27,878 nt of DNA from Candidatus Aenigmatarchaeota archaeon. Lineage in GTDB: Archaea > Aenigmatarchaeota > Aenigmatarchaeia > CG10238-14 > SCSR01. The stretch is from the NCBI GenBank assembly GCA_030018055.1, contig JASEGN010000005.1:1-27878 (forward strand), read 5' to 3'. The notes beneath the pieces are model-generated. The model saw only the letters and a list, made by a program, of their open reading frames with translations. It was not told where the DNA came from and did no database searches. Within the stretch, counting starts at the first letter, position 1, and every line of letters starts with the position of its first letter. The position numbers and the translations under genes were made by a program. This document shows, piece by piece, positions 1 through 7,783 of the stretch.

Positions 1-181
1 ATTTCATTTGAGCATAGGCTCTAAGTAAGATTGGACATCTTATCTTTCCGCATAAAAATTTAGAACCCTTGCAAAGGATGCATCTTTCATCTAGAGTAAC
101 GGTTTTAATTTTCGCAGCAGTTAATTCCATTACAACATTCTTATTTTCGATTAGCTTTGAAATCCAAGGATTCGTCGTCAT
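1..181 (-). CDS. nreA: DNA repair protein NreA, N-terminal part (cut by window edge)
   Basis: The minus strand reads open from an ATG at 181 to the window edge, giving the first 60 residues. A cysteine cluster at residues 34, 37, 44 and 49 (CILCKG, then LCGK and RCP) is the signature of the N-terminal domain of the archaeal Nre family. Nre proteins are archaeal DNA-repair factors that are known to bind PCNA through a C-terminal motif; that end is outside the window. The start is supported by a TATA-like box about 26 nt upstream, which implies a leaderless mRNA. The gene runs in the same direction as parA but has its own promoter. The family call rests on the cysteine motif only, but that motif is distinctive. 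Confidence 0.8.
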   Translation of the reverse strand, partial: MTTNPWISKLIENKNVVMELTAAKIKTVTLDERCILCKGSKFLCGKIRCPILLRAYAQMK

Positions 182-202
182 AATAAAAGTTTAGAAGATA
201 AA

Positions 203-211
203 CATATACTA
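203..211 (-). promoter_or_regulatory. TATA-like box for nreA
   Basis: On the minus strand this reads TAGTATATG, centred about 26 nt upstream of the nreA ATG. That spacing fits an archaeal promoter with a leaderless transcript. Confidence 0.45.
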
Positions 212-227
212 AATTTTTAAGAGAGTT

Positions 228-239
228 GTTAATATTAAC
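228..239. repeat. Perfect 12-bp palindrome GTTAATATTAAC
   Basis: GTTAATATTAAC is fully self-complementary. It lies between the parA stop codon and the nreA promoter, about 20 bp upstream of the TATA-like box. That position would suit an operator or activator site for nreA. AT-rich palindromes of this size also occur by chance in such DNA, so function is not established. Confidence 0.35.
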
Positions 240-266
240 CAAACAGGCTCAATTTCAATTAACTTT

Positions 267-1055
267 TTAGTGAAGAAATTGTGAAAGGTAATATAGCTTT
301 CCTCTTCTCTTGAGAAATTCTTCAGCTAGGGCATAATAAGCCTGTGCTCCAGTGCTTTTTTTGTCATAGAGCATAATCGGTTTGTGATGGCTTGGGGCCT
401 CAGCAAGTCTTACATTTATTGGAATAAAGACTTTATAGACTTTTTCTTTAAAAGTACTTCTTACGATCTTTTCAACCTCAAAGGAAAGATTGTTCCTCCT
501 ATCAAACATCGTCAAAATAAAACCATTTATATTAAGCTTTGGATTTATTTCTTCCTTGATTGCGTCTATGGTATTGCAAAGCTTACTAACACCTTCTAAT
601 GGAAAATAATGCACCTCTATTGGTATGATAACCTCATCGGCAGCTGTTAACGCATTTATGGTGAGCAAACCCAAAGATGGTGGTGTGTCCATAAAAACAA
701 AGTCATAATCTAGTGGACAATTCAACTTTCTTTTAAGCCTGAATTGCATACCAACTTCGTTTATAAGCTGAACTTCAGCCTTCGCCAAGCTTCTGCTTGA
801 AGGAATTAAATCTAAATTATCTACTTGTGTTTTTATAGCGACATCTTTTACAGAAATATTTTTATCCATGAGCAGGTCATAAGTAGTTAGTTTTGGGTTA
901 AACTTTCCAACATAATCGGTTGTATTTGCTTGAGGGTCCATGTCAATGAGTAAAACTCTTTTTCCAAAATTAGCGAGGTAGGAAGAGAGATTAACAGCAA
1001 GATCAGTTTTGCCAACACCCCCCTTCTGGTTTGCAATTGCGATTTTAATGTTCAT
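267..1055 (-). CDS. ParA/Soj-family ATPase
   Basis: This 262-aa protein is a ParA-type deviant Walker A ATPase. It has KGGVGKT at residues 11-17, with Asp18 where Thr or Ser is usual, a Walker A' strand with LLIDMDPQAN, and a Walker B strand FMDTPPSLG. Family members form ATP-dependent dimers that bind DNA or membranes and position cargo (plasmids, chromosome origins, chemoreceptor arrays, surface organelles). Its ATG overlaps the stop codon of the upstream surface-protein gene (ATGA), so the two are translationally coupled. No parB-like gene is adjacent, which argues against simple chromosome partition. I infer that it works with the membrane protein and MinD-like ATPase encoded upstream. 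The family call is firm; the cargo is unknown. Confidence 0.9.
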   Translation of the reverse strand: MNIKIAIANQKGGVGKTDLAVNLSSYLANFGKRVLLIDMDPQANTTDYVGKFNPKLTTYDLLMDKNISVKDVAIKTQVDNLDLIPSSRSLAKAEVQLINEVGMQFRLKRKLNCPLDYDFVFMDTPPSLGLLTINALTAADEVIIPIEVHYFPLEGVSKLCNTIDAIKEEINPKLNINGFILTMFDRRNNLSFEVEKIVRSTFKEKVYKVFIPINVRLAEAPSHHKPIMLYDKKSTGAQAYYALAEEFLKRRGKLYYLSQFLH

Positions 1056-3556
1056 ATTTTTTCTCTCTTGAAAATGTTTAAGGGATTATCTCCCAACCTT
1101 TCAAATCTAAATTTAGTAGATGTTTTAAACTTTTTTCCATATTTAAGTTTTTTTTGAATTTGGGGACTTATTAATTTTTTTTGTTTTGGTTTTAAACTTT
1201 TTGTTTTCATCTCTCTTGTTTCAAGAATCTCTTGTAACTTCTTTCCAAACGATAATATATCGTCCTTAACTCTTCTTTCTCTCCTCCTCACACTTTTGAG
1301 AACCGTGAAAACAACAACACAAAATACTAGTAAGGATAAGAAGTTGAGATTAGTTTTTATTGTTGAAACAAGCATTCCTGTAAATTGCGTTAATCCTGGA
1401 AGAAGCTGTGAAGGTTGAGTTTGGTTAGTAATTGTTTCTACTTCCTCCTCTGCTACCGGAGAGACTAGCATTGCTAAACTACCTTCCCTTCCTATTTCAG
1501 GGTTGCTAACAAGAATCTTTATTTCTCTTGGACCAATACTTTTGGGTAGCAGGTTTATCGTAACTGTTTTTTCTTCCCCCACCCCCAATTCTTCAATTGT
1601 AGATGGAGAGTAACTTTCAAATTCATTCAAGCCTCTTACTTCTATTGCAAGATTTTTTAAACTTTTTTGGCCAATATTAGAGATTTGGATTGTTATTGTT
1701 GTGGTCTTATCAACAGGAATTTGAGGGCTTGGTGGCAATTTTATTGACAAGTCAACCTTACTAATAACTTGCAAAGTATGGATTTTTTTATCATTGTTGT
1801 AGACTGTGCTTTGGGTGGAAATCTCTAACTCATAAGCACCTTCTGAAGAGGGGGTTATAATGGTAAAACTGAAAATACCATCTTTATTTGTTTTTGTTTT
1901 GTGACTCTCTTCACGCAATTTATAATATATTTCCAGATTTCCTACAGGGTTACCAGCAGTGTCTGAAACAATTCCTTGAACTTCTATTTGCTCATTTAAG
2001 AAGTATTTTTCTTTTTCTGGTCTTAGGGTGGATTTAATTTGAAGGGTATCCTTTTCTCCAATCAAAATGGCAGATAAACCATGTAATTGTAACGTTACAT
2101 ATCCACCTGGCCCCATCGAATAAATTTCAAAATCACTTAACTCTTCCCATTCAGAGTTACATATCCTTTGCCCGAAGTTCCAGTTCACACATTTCATAAC
2201 CTGTAGCTTTTGTTCGTCTAGACCAGGATAAGCCCTATCATCGTACTCTATTTCTAATTTAACAAATTGAAACGGAAGAGCAAAGGATAAAACAATTCCT
2301 CCGGCAATTTTGAATCCAGGAAGATGTAGGTTCTTTCTGGTAAGCATGTCGTAGCAAAACAAATTTTCAATATTTCGAATTAAAGTTACACCGTAGAATG
2401 CTGCAGATCTTAGCCCTCTGAATTGGGCTAGGGTAACAGTATAGTTTCCAGTTATCAAATTGGCCAGATAATTTCCATCACCACCAATAACTAAACTTTT
2501 TCCCACCTCACCACTATCAAAAATTATCCTTCCTGTCATTGGGTTTCCTTCTGCGTTTAAAACCTTTCCAAAAACTTTTACCAGATAAATAACTTGAATT
2601 TCTTCCATCTTCGTTATTGTCTTAAAATTTGCAGTGACGAGGAGGGTATATTTTCCTGGATTCTTTGGAGGGAGGGATATTTTTATTTTTGTTCCCTCCA
2701 AATTCCAATTAGTTAATTCAATCTCATTAAGAGTAATTGTTAAATCACTTTGTTTTAAAGTGAGGGTTGAGTTGTGATATTTTGCAACTTCTATATCTAG
2801 TGTAATCTCCATATTTTCTTCAACCTCAACTTTACCTTGTTTTATGGAAAATTCTACAGGATCTTTTGTTTCAAAATTTCTTGTTGTTGAAATTGTTGCA
2901 CCTTCGTAGGTTGCTTTTAGGGTTACTGGTATAGTATTTTCTTTGTTTTTCTCTAGACCTAAAGATAATAAATTTAAAGTGAGAATGTTTACTTCGATAC
3001 CGTTGATAACTTCAGATGCAGATGAAATTAAAATTTCCTTCTCGTTCGCTATGGCATCCCAGTTCGCAGCAGGTACCCAAACAGCTTTTTCACTTTGGCC
3101 ATCGTTGACGAGTATAATTGCTGTTAGCTTACCAATTTCATCATCGCTATAAGCAAGTGTTTGCTCAATTTTGCCAAAATAAAACTCCCTTACGGTTATG
3201 TCTATTGTTTTATTTGTTAGGTTTCCAGCGTCGTTACATTTCAAAGTTACCCTGTAAATTCCTGGACCCTTATTTTTCATGGGTATGTTCCACGTAGCTG
3301 TAAAATTTTCCCCCCCGACAGGGGTGGTTGCATCAAGTGTATTTTTCCATTGAGAAGGGTCCAATTTTTCAAGGACAAGAGTTACGGGTGATTGTAGCTC
3401 AGTTGAGTTGCTGCAAGTATATGAAATTTTTATGCTCTCATCAATCCATGCCTTCTGGGGAGCAATAATATTCGTTATTTCCGCGCCTAAAGCTACCGGT
3501 AAAAAAGCTACAAACAAAACCATAAAGCTTACAATGAAGATTAAATTGCGAAACAT
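1052..3556 (-). CDS. Large single-pass surface protein with Ig-like/CARDB-type domains and a basic cytoplasmic tail
   Basis: About 834 aa. A signal peptide (hydrophobic core roughly residues 4-24, ending ALGA before EITN) is followed by a long beta-rich ectodomain. This includes two segments that look like carboxypeptidase-regulatory or Ig-type repeats (GKVLNAEGNPMTG and GIVSDTAGNPVGN) and a CARDB-like domain before the C-terminus. One transmembrane helix lies at about residues 736-754. The last 80 residues form a strongly Lys/Arg-rich cytoplasmic tail beginning VRRRERR. I prefer the ATG at 3556, which gives a TGATG overlap with the MinD gene; a GTG one codon upstream (3559) is also possible. 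The gene is sandwiched between two ParA/MinD ATPase genes, so the basic tail may contact one of them or the nucleoid (inference). No enzymatic motif was seen. Confidence 0.85.
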   Translation of the reverse strand: MFRNLIFIVSFMVLFVAFLPVALGAEITNIIAPQKAWIDESIKISYTCSNSTELQSPVTLVLEKLDPSQWKNTLDATTPVGGENFTATWNIPMKNKGPGIYRVTLKCNDAGNLTNKTIDITVREFYFGKIEQTLAYSDDEIGKLTAIILVNDGQSEKAVWVPAANWDAIANEKEILISSASEVINGIEVNILTLNLLSLGLEKNKENTIPVTLKATYEGATISTTRNFETKDPVEFSIKQGKVEVEENMEITLDIEVAKYHNSTLTLKQSDLTITLNEIELTNWNLEGTKIKISLPPKNPGKYTLLVTANFKTITKMEEIQVIYLVKVFGKVLNAEGNPMTGRIIFDSGEVGKSLVIGGDGNYLANLITGNYTVTLAQFRGLRSAAFYGVTLIRNIENLFCYDMLTRKNLHLPGFKIAGGIVLSFALPFQFVKLEIEYDDRAYPGLDEQKLQVMKCVNWNFGQRICNSEWEELSDFEIYSMGPGGYVTLQLHGLSAILIGEKDTLQIKSTLRPEKEKYFLNEQIEVQGIVSDTAGNPVGNLEIYYKLREESHKTKTNKDGIFSFTIITPSSEGAYELEISTQSTVYNNDKKIHTLQVISKVDLSIKLPPSPQIPVDKTTTITIQISNIGQKSLKNLAIEVRGLNEFESYSPSTIEELGVGEEKTVTINLLPKSIGPREIKILVSNPEIGREGSLAMLVSPVAEEEVETITNQTQPSQLLPGLTQFTGMLVSTIKTNLNFLSLLVFCVVVFTVLKSVRRRERRVKDDILSFGKKLQEILETREMKTKSLKPKQKKLISPQIQKKLKYGKKFKTSTKFRFERLGDNPLNIFKREKI

Positions 3557-4311
3557 CACGTCAACCTATATCTTAATCTTTTCGCGAAAGCTAGAATTCC
3601 TGGGTTATATTCTCTCCCCAACAATTTTGCTGCAATTTTCTTGAAGCCTATGCTAGCTTTGGCATAAGGATTTAGGGAGAGTATAGGCTTCCTTCTAAAA
3701 AGGCTTCTCTTAACTTCACTATCCTCTGGAATGATGCCTGTAATTGGTAAGTTAAAACCGAACTCTATCTCCTTTGCAACCAAATCATATCGAGAGGAAC
3801 CACTCCTATTAAGAATGACCCCCTTAACACTCTTTCCCATCCTCTCAACCAATAGTTTAGCCCTCATCGCTTCTGTAACAGAAAGTACATCTGGAGTTGT
3901 AACTATCATTGCTGAATCACAAATTTCTAAAACTTTTTTTGTCCTTTCATGCAAGCCTGGAGAAAAATCTATAAGGATCGTTTCATCAAAATCTCTTAAG
4001 CTCTTTCTTACTACCGATGCACCTCGTTTAAAAATTTGTGAAGTTAGGAAGGAAGGAATTATTTTAATGCCAGAAGGATGGAGAATAATATGCTCTTGAA
4101 TGAAATCTCTTAATCCTTTTCTCTCGGAGATTTTTTGTGGTTGCAAATATTGCTCTAACCCAAGCAAAAGTTCTATGCTGGTGCTGTTTGAACCATCATC
4201 AAGTAGAATTATAGGTTGACCAAACTGCTGGAGAGCTAATCCAAGATTTACTGCTACCGTTGTTTTTCCAACTCCACCCTTTGCTGAAAAAATTCCTACA
4301 ATTTCACTCAT
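3556..4311 (-). CDS. MinD-like ATPase
   Basis: This 251-aa P-loop ATPase of the MinD/ParA superfamily has a deviant Walker A KGGVGKTT at residues 11-18 and a Walker B strand ILIDFSPGL. The usual D-x-D segment after the second strand is changed to LLDDGSNST. The C-terminal 16 residues (GILAFAKRLRYRL) could form a short amphipathic basic helix like the MinD membrane-targeting sequence. It is the first gene of a three-gene operon (MinD-like, surface protein, ParA-like) with overlapping stop and start codons. A TATA-like box about 25 nt upstream of the ATG suggests a leaderless mRNA. Archaeal MinD homologues are known to position chemosensory arrays and motility structures rather than FtsZ; the role here is inferred from context. 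Confidence 0.88.
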   Translation of the reverse strand: MSEIVGIFSAKGGVGKTTVAVNLGLALQQFGQPIILLDDGSNSTSIELLLGLEQYLQPQKISERKGLRDFIQEHIILHPSGIKIIPSFLTSQIFKRGASVVRKSLRDFDETILIDFSPGLHERTKKVLEICDSAMIVTTPDVLSVTEAMRAKLLVERMGKSVKGVILNRSGSSRYDLVAKEIEFGFNLPITGIIPEDSEVKRSLFRRKPILSLNPYAKASIGFKKIAAKLLGREYNPGILAFAKRLRYRLT

Positions 4312-4330
4312 GTTTCTACAAAATTCTATT

Positions 4331-4341
4331 GATATTTAAAG
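4331..4341 (-). promoter_or_regulatory. TATA-like box of the MinD/surface protein/ParA operon
   Basis: The minus strand reads CTTTAAATATC, centred about 25 nt upstream of the MinD ATG. This is typical of an archaeal promoter driving a leaderless transcript. Confidence 0.5.
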
Positions 4342-4366
4342 ATTTTAAAATTTATCCTATTTTTCC

Positions 4367-4603
4367 CTAGGAAGTAGTAGCTTTTCTTTTTACTGCCATG
4401 CCATCGAAAAGAGGTTGGGAAAGATAATGGAGAATTGCGGAACCTACCCTTCTTCGAGTGATCAATTTTTCTCCCTTCAATTCAAAAATATATTTAGAAG
4501 CTGTAATTCTGCTTACGTCCAGCTCCTTTGCAATATCTTTTAAAGTTAAGCCCTCTGGGTGCTTTGTTAAAATATCAATTATTTTAGTTTTAATATCTAC
4601 CAT
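4367..4603 (-). CDS. Small winged-helix transcriptional regulator
   Basis: This 78-aa protein is almost entirely one winged helix-turn-helix. Helices 1-2 span roughly residues 5-28 (LTLKDIAKELDVS), the recognition helix about 29-42 (RITASKYIFELKGE), and the wing about 44-60 (LITRRRVGSAILHYL). There is no ligand or metal domain. It lies 55 bp upstream of the MinD operon in the same direction and is divergent from the surface-protein gene at 4734. It is therefore well placed to control either, possibly through the GGAAT repeats in the shared intergenic region. On the minus strand the nearest AT box (TTTATAAATA, 4617-4626) is only about 19 nt from the ATG, a slightly short spacing. Confidence 0.82.
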   Translation of the reverse strand: MVDIKTKIIDILTKHPEGLTLKDIAKELDVSRITASKYIFELKGEKLITRRRVGSAILHYLSQPLFDGMAVKRKATTS

Positions 4604-4668
4604 TTTAATTTATCCCTATTTATAAATTTTCTTTTTTAACTAATAAAATTTTCTTTTTAGATTATCTA

Positions 4669-4710
4669 AAGGAATTATCCGAAGGAATAAATCATTCCAT
4701 CTATAATAAT
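4669..4710 (+). promoter_or_regulatory. Promoter of the surface-protein gene with repeated GGAAT half-sites
   Basis: AAGGAAT occurs at 4669-4675 and again at 4682-4688 (13-bp spacing). The second copy forms an inverted repeat with ATTCC at 4694-4698 (GGAAT, 5 bp, ATTCC). These end just upstream of a TATA-like box CTATAATAAT at 4701-4710, whose centre is about 28 nt before the ATG at 4734, giving a leaderless transcript. The inverted repeat overlaps the expected BRE, so a bound protein would affect initiation. The divergent winged-helix regulator is the obvious candidate ligand (inference). Confidence 0.5.
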
Positions 4711-4733
4711 TACCGCTGTAAAAAATAAAATGT

Positions 4734-5693
4734 ATGAAAGATGAAAGTTTGAATTATTTAATAATTAGTAGCTTACTAGTATTTCTACTATTAGCAGTAG
4801 TAGCTGTAATAGCACAGACTAGTGATACAGATACAGCAACAGTGGATGTAGTAGTAGCTAACTTAACAATAATAGATATTTCTCCAAATGCAGTAACATT
4901 TTCTGACATTAACCCAGGAGCAGTTTCTTCTGCTGACACGACATTTGATTTAGAAAACCTAGGAAGTAAACCGATTGACTACATTACAGCTGACATAATA
5001 GGATTACCAACTAGCAATCCATTCGAAACTGGTTCAGCAGCAAACTATTATGCAGGAAATTTCTTGGCTATATCGGTGAATAAGGCATCAGCCACCGCAG
5101 ACCCAACAGAAACAGATGTTGATAAATTCGAGTTTGTAAGAACTAGGAACTTCAACGAATCTGACGATACACCAAGATATCTAACAGTGCCAACTGGAAA
5201 TTTCAACGGTAGATTTAGGTTTGATAATGAGGAATTCTTCTTTGCGGCAACACCAAGTGCAGGATATTATGGAAATGGAACTTTATATATAGGAACTGCA
5301 GCACACAATGATGCAAACCTAGGTGATGTCGATGTTACTGATAACGGTGTCGCACTTACATTCTACACAAGTGCTGCTGACACCCCCCACGTGGGATATG
5401 CAGATGTTACAATAAGTCTGGCTTCAGGAGACCAGAAGTATTGTGCCATCGTAAATGCAACTACAGCAACTGCTGGTTATGTTGACCTAGCGAGATTTAC
5501 TGCAGATGCTATAAGCAAGTGTGGCACAGGTGCAGCTGATGGTGGAAAATATATCGTTGATGCAGGTGCTGATCAGGTTTTACAGCCAGGACAATCAAAG
5601 GGTCTCAACCTGGGTGTAAGAATAGCCTATGGTGTATATCAAGGTTCGCTGAGTCAATCTACACTAGAAATAACAGCTACATCAACCTATTAA
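4734..5693 (+). CDS. Secreted surface protein, probably abundant
   Basis: This 319-aa protein has an N-terminal hydrophobic segment (roughly residues 8-27, LIISSLLVFLLLAVVAVIAQ) that looks like a signal peptide, then a Thr/Ala/Val/Asp-rich mature part. That part begins with a beta-sandwich-like stretch (VTFSDINPG, then FDLENLGSKPID). Only two cysteines are evident (YCAIV and SKCGTG) and could form a disulfide. There is no second transmembrane segment or catalytic motif. Codons are strongly biased to A-ending forms (GCA, ACA, GTA, GGA), consistent with high expression. The gene is monocistronic, has its own TATA box and is followed by T-tracts. It may be an S-layer-like, TasA/bundling-pilus-like or other structural subunit; the sequence alone does not decide. 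Confidence 0.75.
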   Translation: MKDESLNYLIISSLLVFLLLAVVAVIAQTSDTDTATVDVVVANLTIIDISPNAVTFSDINPGAVSSADTTFDLENLGSKPIDYITADIIGLPTSNPFETGSAANYYAGNFLAISVNKASATADPTETDVDKFEFVRTRNFNESDDTPRYLTVPTGNFNGRFRFDNEEFFFAATPSAGYYGNGTLYIGTAAHNDANLGDVDVTDNGVALTFYTSAADTPHVGYADVTISLASGDQKYCAIVNATTATAGYVDLARFTADAISKCGTGAADGGKYIVDAGADQVLQPGQSKGLNLGVRIAYGVYQGSLSQSTLEITATSTY

Positions 5694-5731
5694 TGAATAA
5701 AACTTAGTAGCGTTAAAAGGGGAAAACTAAA

Positions 5732-5750
5732 CTTTTTTAGACTTTTTTTT
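5732..5750 (+). terminator. Oligo-T archaeal-type terminator
   Basis: Two T runs (six T at 5732-5737 and eight T at 5743-5750) lie about 40 bp after the surface-protein stop codon and before a convergent gene. Archaeal RNA polymerase terminates on such oligo-T tracts without a hairpin. Confidence 0.5.
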
Positions 5751-5830
5751 CAAAAATTTTTTGGATTTCTGTTGTATTACGAATTAGAATTTATTCTTTT
5801 CAATGTAAAAAACTTAAAATTTTTAGACTT

Positions 5831-6754
5831 TTATGGAACTGTTAGGAAGATGGACCTCAAAAATATTTGTAAAATTATTATTCCAAGTGCAGCTCCTAAC
5901 AAGGTTGACGTGAAATAAAACTTTTCAGCTACAACTTTTGGCCTTAAAATGATACCACTAATTCTCTCATAGGCTTCACTCAAATCAGGTGTTGTTGTAC
6001 TAAAAGAAGCTACTCCCCCAGTTTCACTAGCTATAAATCTAAGCTCTTCTTCATCTATCTCCATGAACTCTGCAGCTGGAGAACCCATACCAATTGCATG
6101 AACTGTAATTCCACTTCTTTTTAAGATCTCAATTGCATTCTTGAGCATAATTCCAATGTTATTATGACCATCGGTCAGTAGCAATATAGTCCCTGGTTCA
6201 TCCTCTGGAAATAATTTAGAAGAAATTATCAGAGCATCACCGATAGCTGTTCCAACTAGAGTAGCAGGTTCTATTCCTCTTATACTTGCCTTTATTTCCT
6301 CCTTATTAGTAGAAAGATTTTGAACAATTTCTACTATAGGACCAAATGTAACAACACCAACCTTAGTTGTTGCAAAATCTATTTTATCCAGGAAACCAAT
6401 TACAGCCTGTTTTGCTGCTTCAAGCCTATTAGGTTTATAATCTTCGAAAAGCATGCTGTAAGATTTATCAATTGTTAGAACAATATTCTGAGATTTTGTG
6501 GGAACATACCTAACCCAAGCTATACCACTTGCTGCAAGACAGATGAAGAAAAGAGAAGAAATTGTAAGAGCAAGCTGGACTAGTTCAACCCCTCTCTTTT
6601 TTTTACCTACCTTAAGCTTCTGTAGAACTGCAACATTTGTAAACTTTAAGGCCTCTTCTCTTTTTACTTTTTTCCCGTAAAAATAGAAGAAGATTGAGAT
6701 AACGCTAAAAATACCCCAAACATACACCCAAAACCAATTCTCAACTACTAACAT
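5831..6754 (-). CDS. BatA-like VWA-domain membrane protein
   Basis: About 307 aa counted from the ATG at 6754; a TTG three codons upstream at 6763, overlapping the preceding stop, is possible. Two N-terminal transmembrane helices (about 9-27 and 59-81) are followed by a von Willebrand factor A domain. Its metal-ion-dependent adhesion site is complete: DKSYS (Asp96, Ser98, Ser100), Thr169 in GTAIGD and Asp195 in LTDGH. A C-terminal transmembrane helix (about 282-302) follows. This architecture matches BatA/BatB-type proteins, which often accompany MoxR ATPases in bacteria; no MoxR gene is seen here. The VWA domain should face the outside or sit near the membrane and bind a partner through a metal ion. 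It forms an operon with the 223-aa gene immediately upstream. Confidence 0.85.
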   Translation of the reverse strand: MLVVENWFWVYVWGIFSVISIFFYFYGKKVKREEALKFTNVAVLQKLKVGKKKRGVELVQLALTISSLFFICLAASGIAWVRYVPTKSQNIVLTIDKSYSMLFEDYKPNRLEAAKQAVIGFLDKIDFATTKVGVVTFGPIVEIVQNLSTNKEEIKASIRGIEPATLVGTAIGDALIISSKLFPEDEPGTILLLTDGHNNIGIMLKNAIEILKRSGITVHAIGMGSPAAEFMEIDEEELRFIASETGGVASFSTTTPDLSEAYERISGIILRPKVVAEKFYFTSTLLGAALGIIILQIFLRSIFLTVP

Positions 6755-6759
6755 GTTGC

Positions 6760-7431
6760 TCAAGATTTCGTAAATTCGTCCACAATTCTTAAAGCTAAGT
6801 CATAGCTCTTCTCATAATCTATGGTAACGATACCCTCATAGAGCTGCGTGGAAATTGAGCTAAAGAATTTACAAAGCTCATTCTTTAGCTTCTCATTTAT
6901 GTCTCTTTCTTTTATTACTTCTACTATCTCATCGTAGGTAAGCTCTTTTTTCAAATCAAAAACAACTTCCAGAAATTCCTTAAGGTAAAATGCTAGGGCA
7001 ACAACCCCTATGTCTTTTGGAAATGGTCTTGTGCTCTTCAAATGGTCTAAAACAAAATTTTTTAATTCAGCTGTTCTGACAACTTTCTTTCTTCCTCTCA
7101 AGCCGACTAACATCTCGAAAAACCCGCGCGTGTAAACTACCTTTGTTGACTTTGCTTCAATTTCTGTAAGCTCTTTCTTGAAGTTTAAGTTGATGTAATC
7201 TCTAACAATCCTTGATGAAATTTTTCTTTTCCCAGCCTCTTCCATTATGATCTCCCTTGTTGGAAGAAGTGGTATTTTCATGTTTTCGCGCGATAATATC
7301 CTTTCTTTTCCAAAAGGAGTTTCTCGAAGAACTTCTATACCTTTTAGTACAAGAAATAATTTACCTTCACTGACGTATTTTTCTAATTCAATCGGCTTTT
7401 CTTCCAATTTCTTTGTTTTTTTTGTCTTCAT
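6760..7431 (-). CDS. Hypothetical soluble, mainly helical protein paired with the VWA gene
   Basis: This 223-aa protein belongs to no family I recognise with certainty. It is Lys/Glu-rich, has no signal peptide or membrane segment, and starts with a very basic stretch (KTKKTKKLEEK). The C-terminal 60 residues have the helical pattern 'TYDEIVEVIKER ... KLKNELCKFFSS ... YEGIVTIDYEKS'. This loosely resembles the helical cytoplasmic tail found in BatD-type proteins of VWA operons (inference). It is the first gene of a two-gene operon with the BatA-like protein, the stop codon lying within about 10 bp of that gene's start. A TATA-like element (CTTAAATTT region, 7454-7462) is about 27 nt upstream of the ATG. 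Confidence 0.7.
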   Translation of the reverse strand: MKTKKTKKLEEKPIELEKYVSEGKLFLVLKGIEVLRETPFGKERILSRENMKIPLLPTREIIMEEAGKRKISSRIVRDYINLNFKKELTEIEAKSTKVVYTRGFFEMLVGLRGRKKVVRTAELKNFVLDHLKSTRPFPKDIGVVALAFYLKEFLEVVFDLKKELTYDEIVEVIKERDINEKLKNELCKFFSSISTQLYEGIVTIDYEKSYDLALRIVDEFTKS

Positions 7432-7506
7432 TACTAAAAATTAGGTTTTCCGACTTAAATTTTTGATTAAACTGTTTATTAGATTTTTTCTTACAAATAA
7501 TCGAAT

Positions 7507-7523
7507 GAGCGTGTCTAACAATT
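7507..7523 (+). repeat. Left terminal inverted repeat of IS remnant
   Basis: GAGCGTGTCTAACAATT; it matches the reverse complement of 7779-7795 at 16 of 17 positions, the first 12 without a mismatch. Confidence 0.8.
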
Positions 7524-7783
7524 CTATATAATATCTTTTCTATCCTCATATAAATCTTAGTTAAGTAAGCAATTACTCTTGCTCCTATTCTTGTGATGCT
7601 TGTATCTATACGAGATGTCTTAAGTCTATCTCCAAATTCATTGGTTAATGATCCAAATAGTGACTCTCCTCTTCCCCTCTGCTTATATCTAATTCTATTT
7701 ACCAGCTTCCTATACAGCTTCCTAGCCTTATGCCTGTAGTATCCTCTGTATCTCTTCTTATTGGGAGCGGTGCTACCTAATTT
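7508..7783 (-). pseudogene. Transposase C-terminal fragment (IS4/IS5-like DDE type)
   Basis: About 92 codons are open on the minus strand with no start and no stop of their own; the frame starts after a TAA inside the right terminal repeat and reads out through the left one. The peptide contains KKRYRGYYRHKARKLY and then GRGESLFGSLTNEFGDRLKT. The Glu in GRGES is in the position of the catalytic Glu of DDE transposases, followed by the usual 'F..L...F..RL' pattern. The first two catalytic Asp residues are missing, so the fragment is inactive. Codon use (AGG, CTG) differs from neighbouring genes. The IS family assignment is uncertain. Confidence 0.7.

Noticed and set aside
384..599. A 71-codon open frame antisense to parA
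   Set aside because: Overlaps a conserved ATPase gene, composition is not protein-like and there is no ribosome site.
3731..4099. A 122-codon open frame antisense to the MinD-like gene
   Set aside because: No motif or start signal; it is fully explained by the well-supported gene on the other strand.
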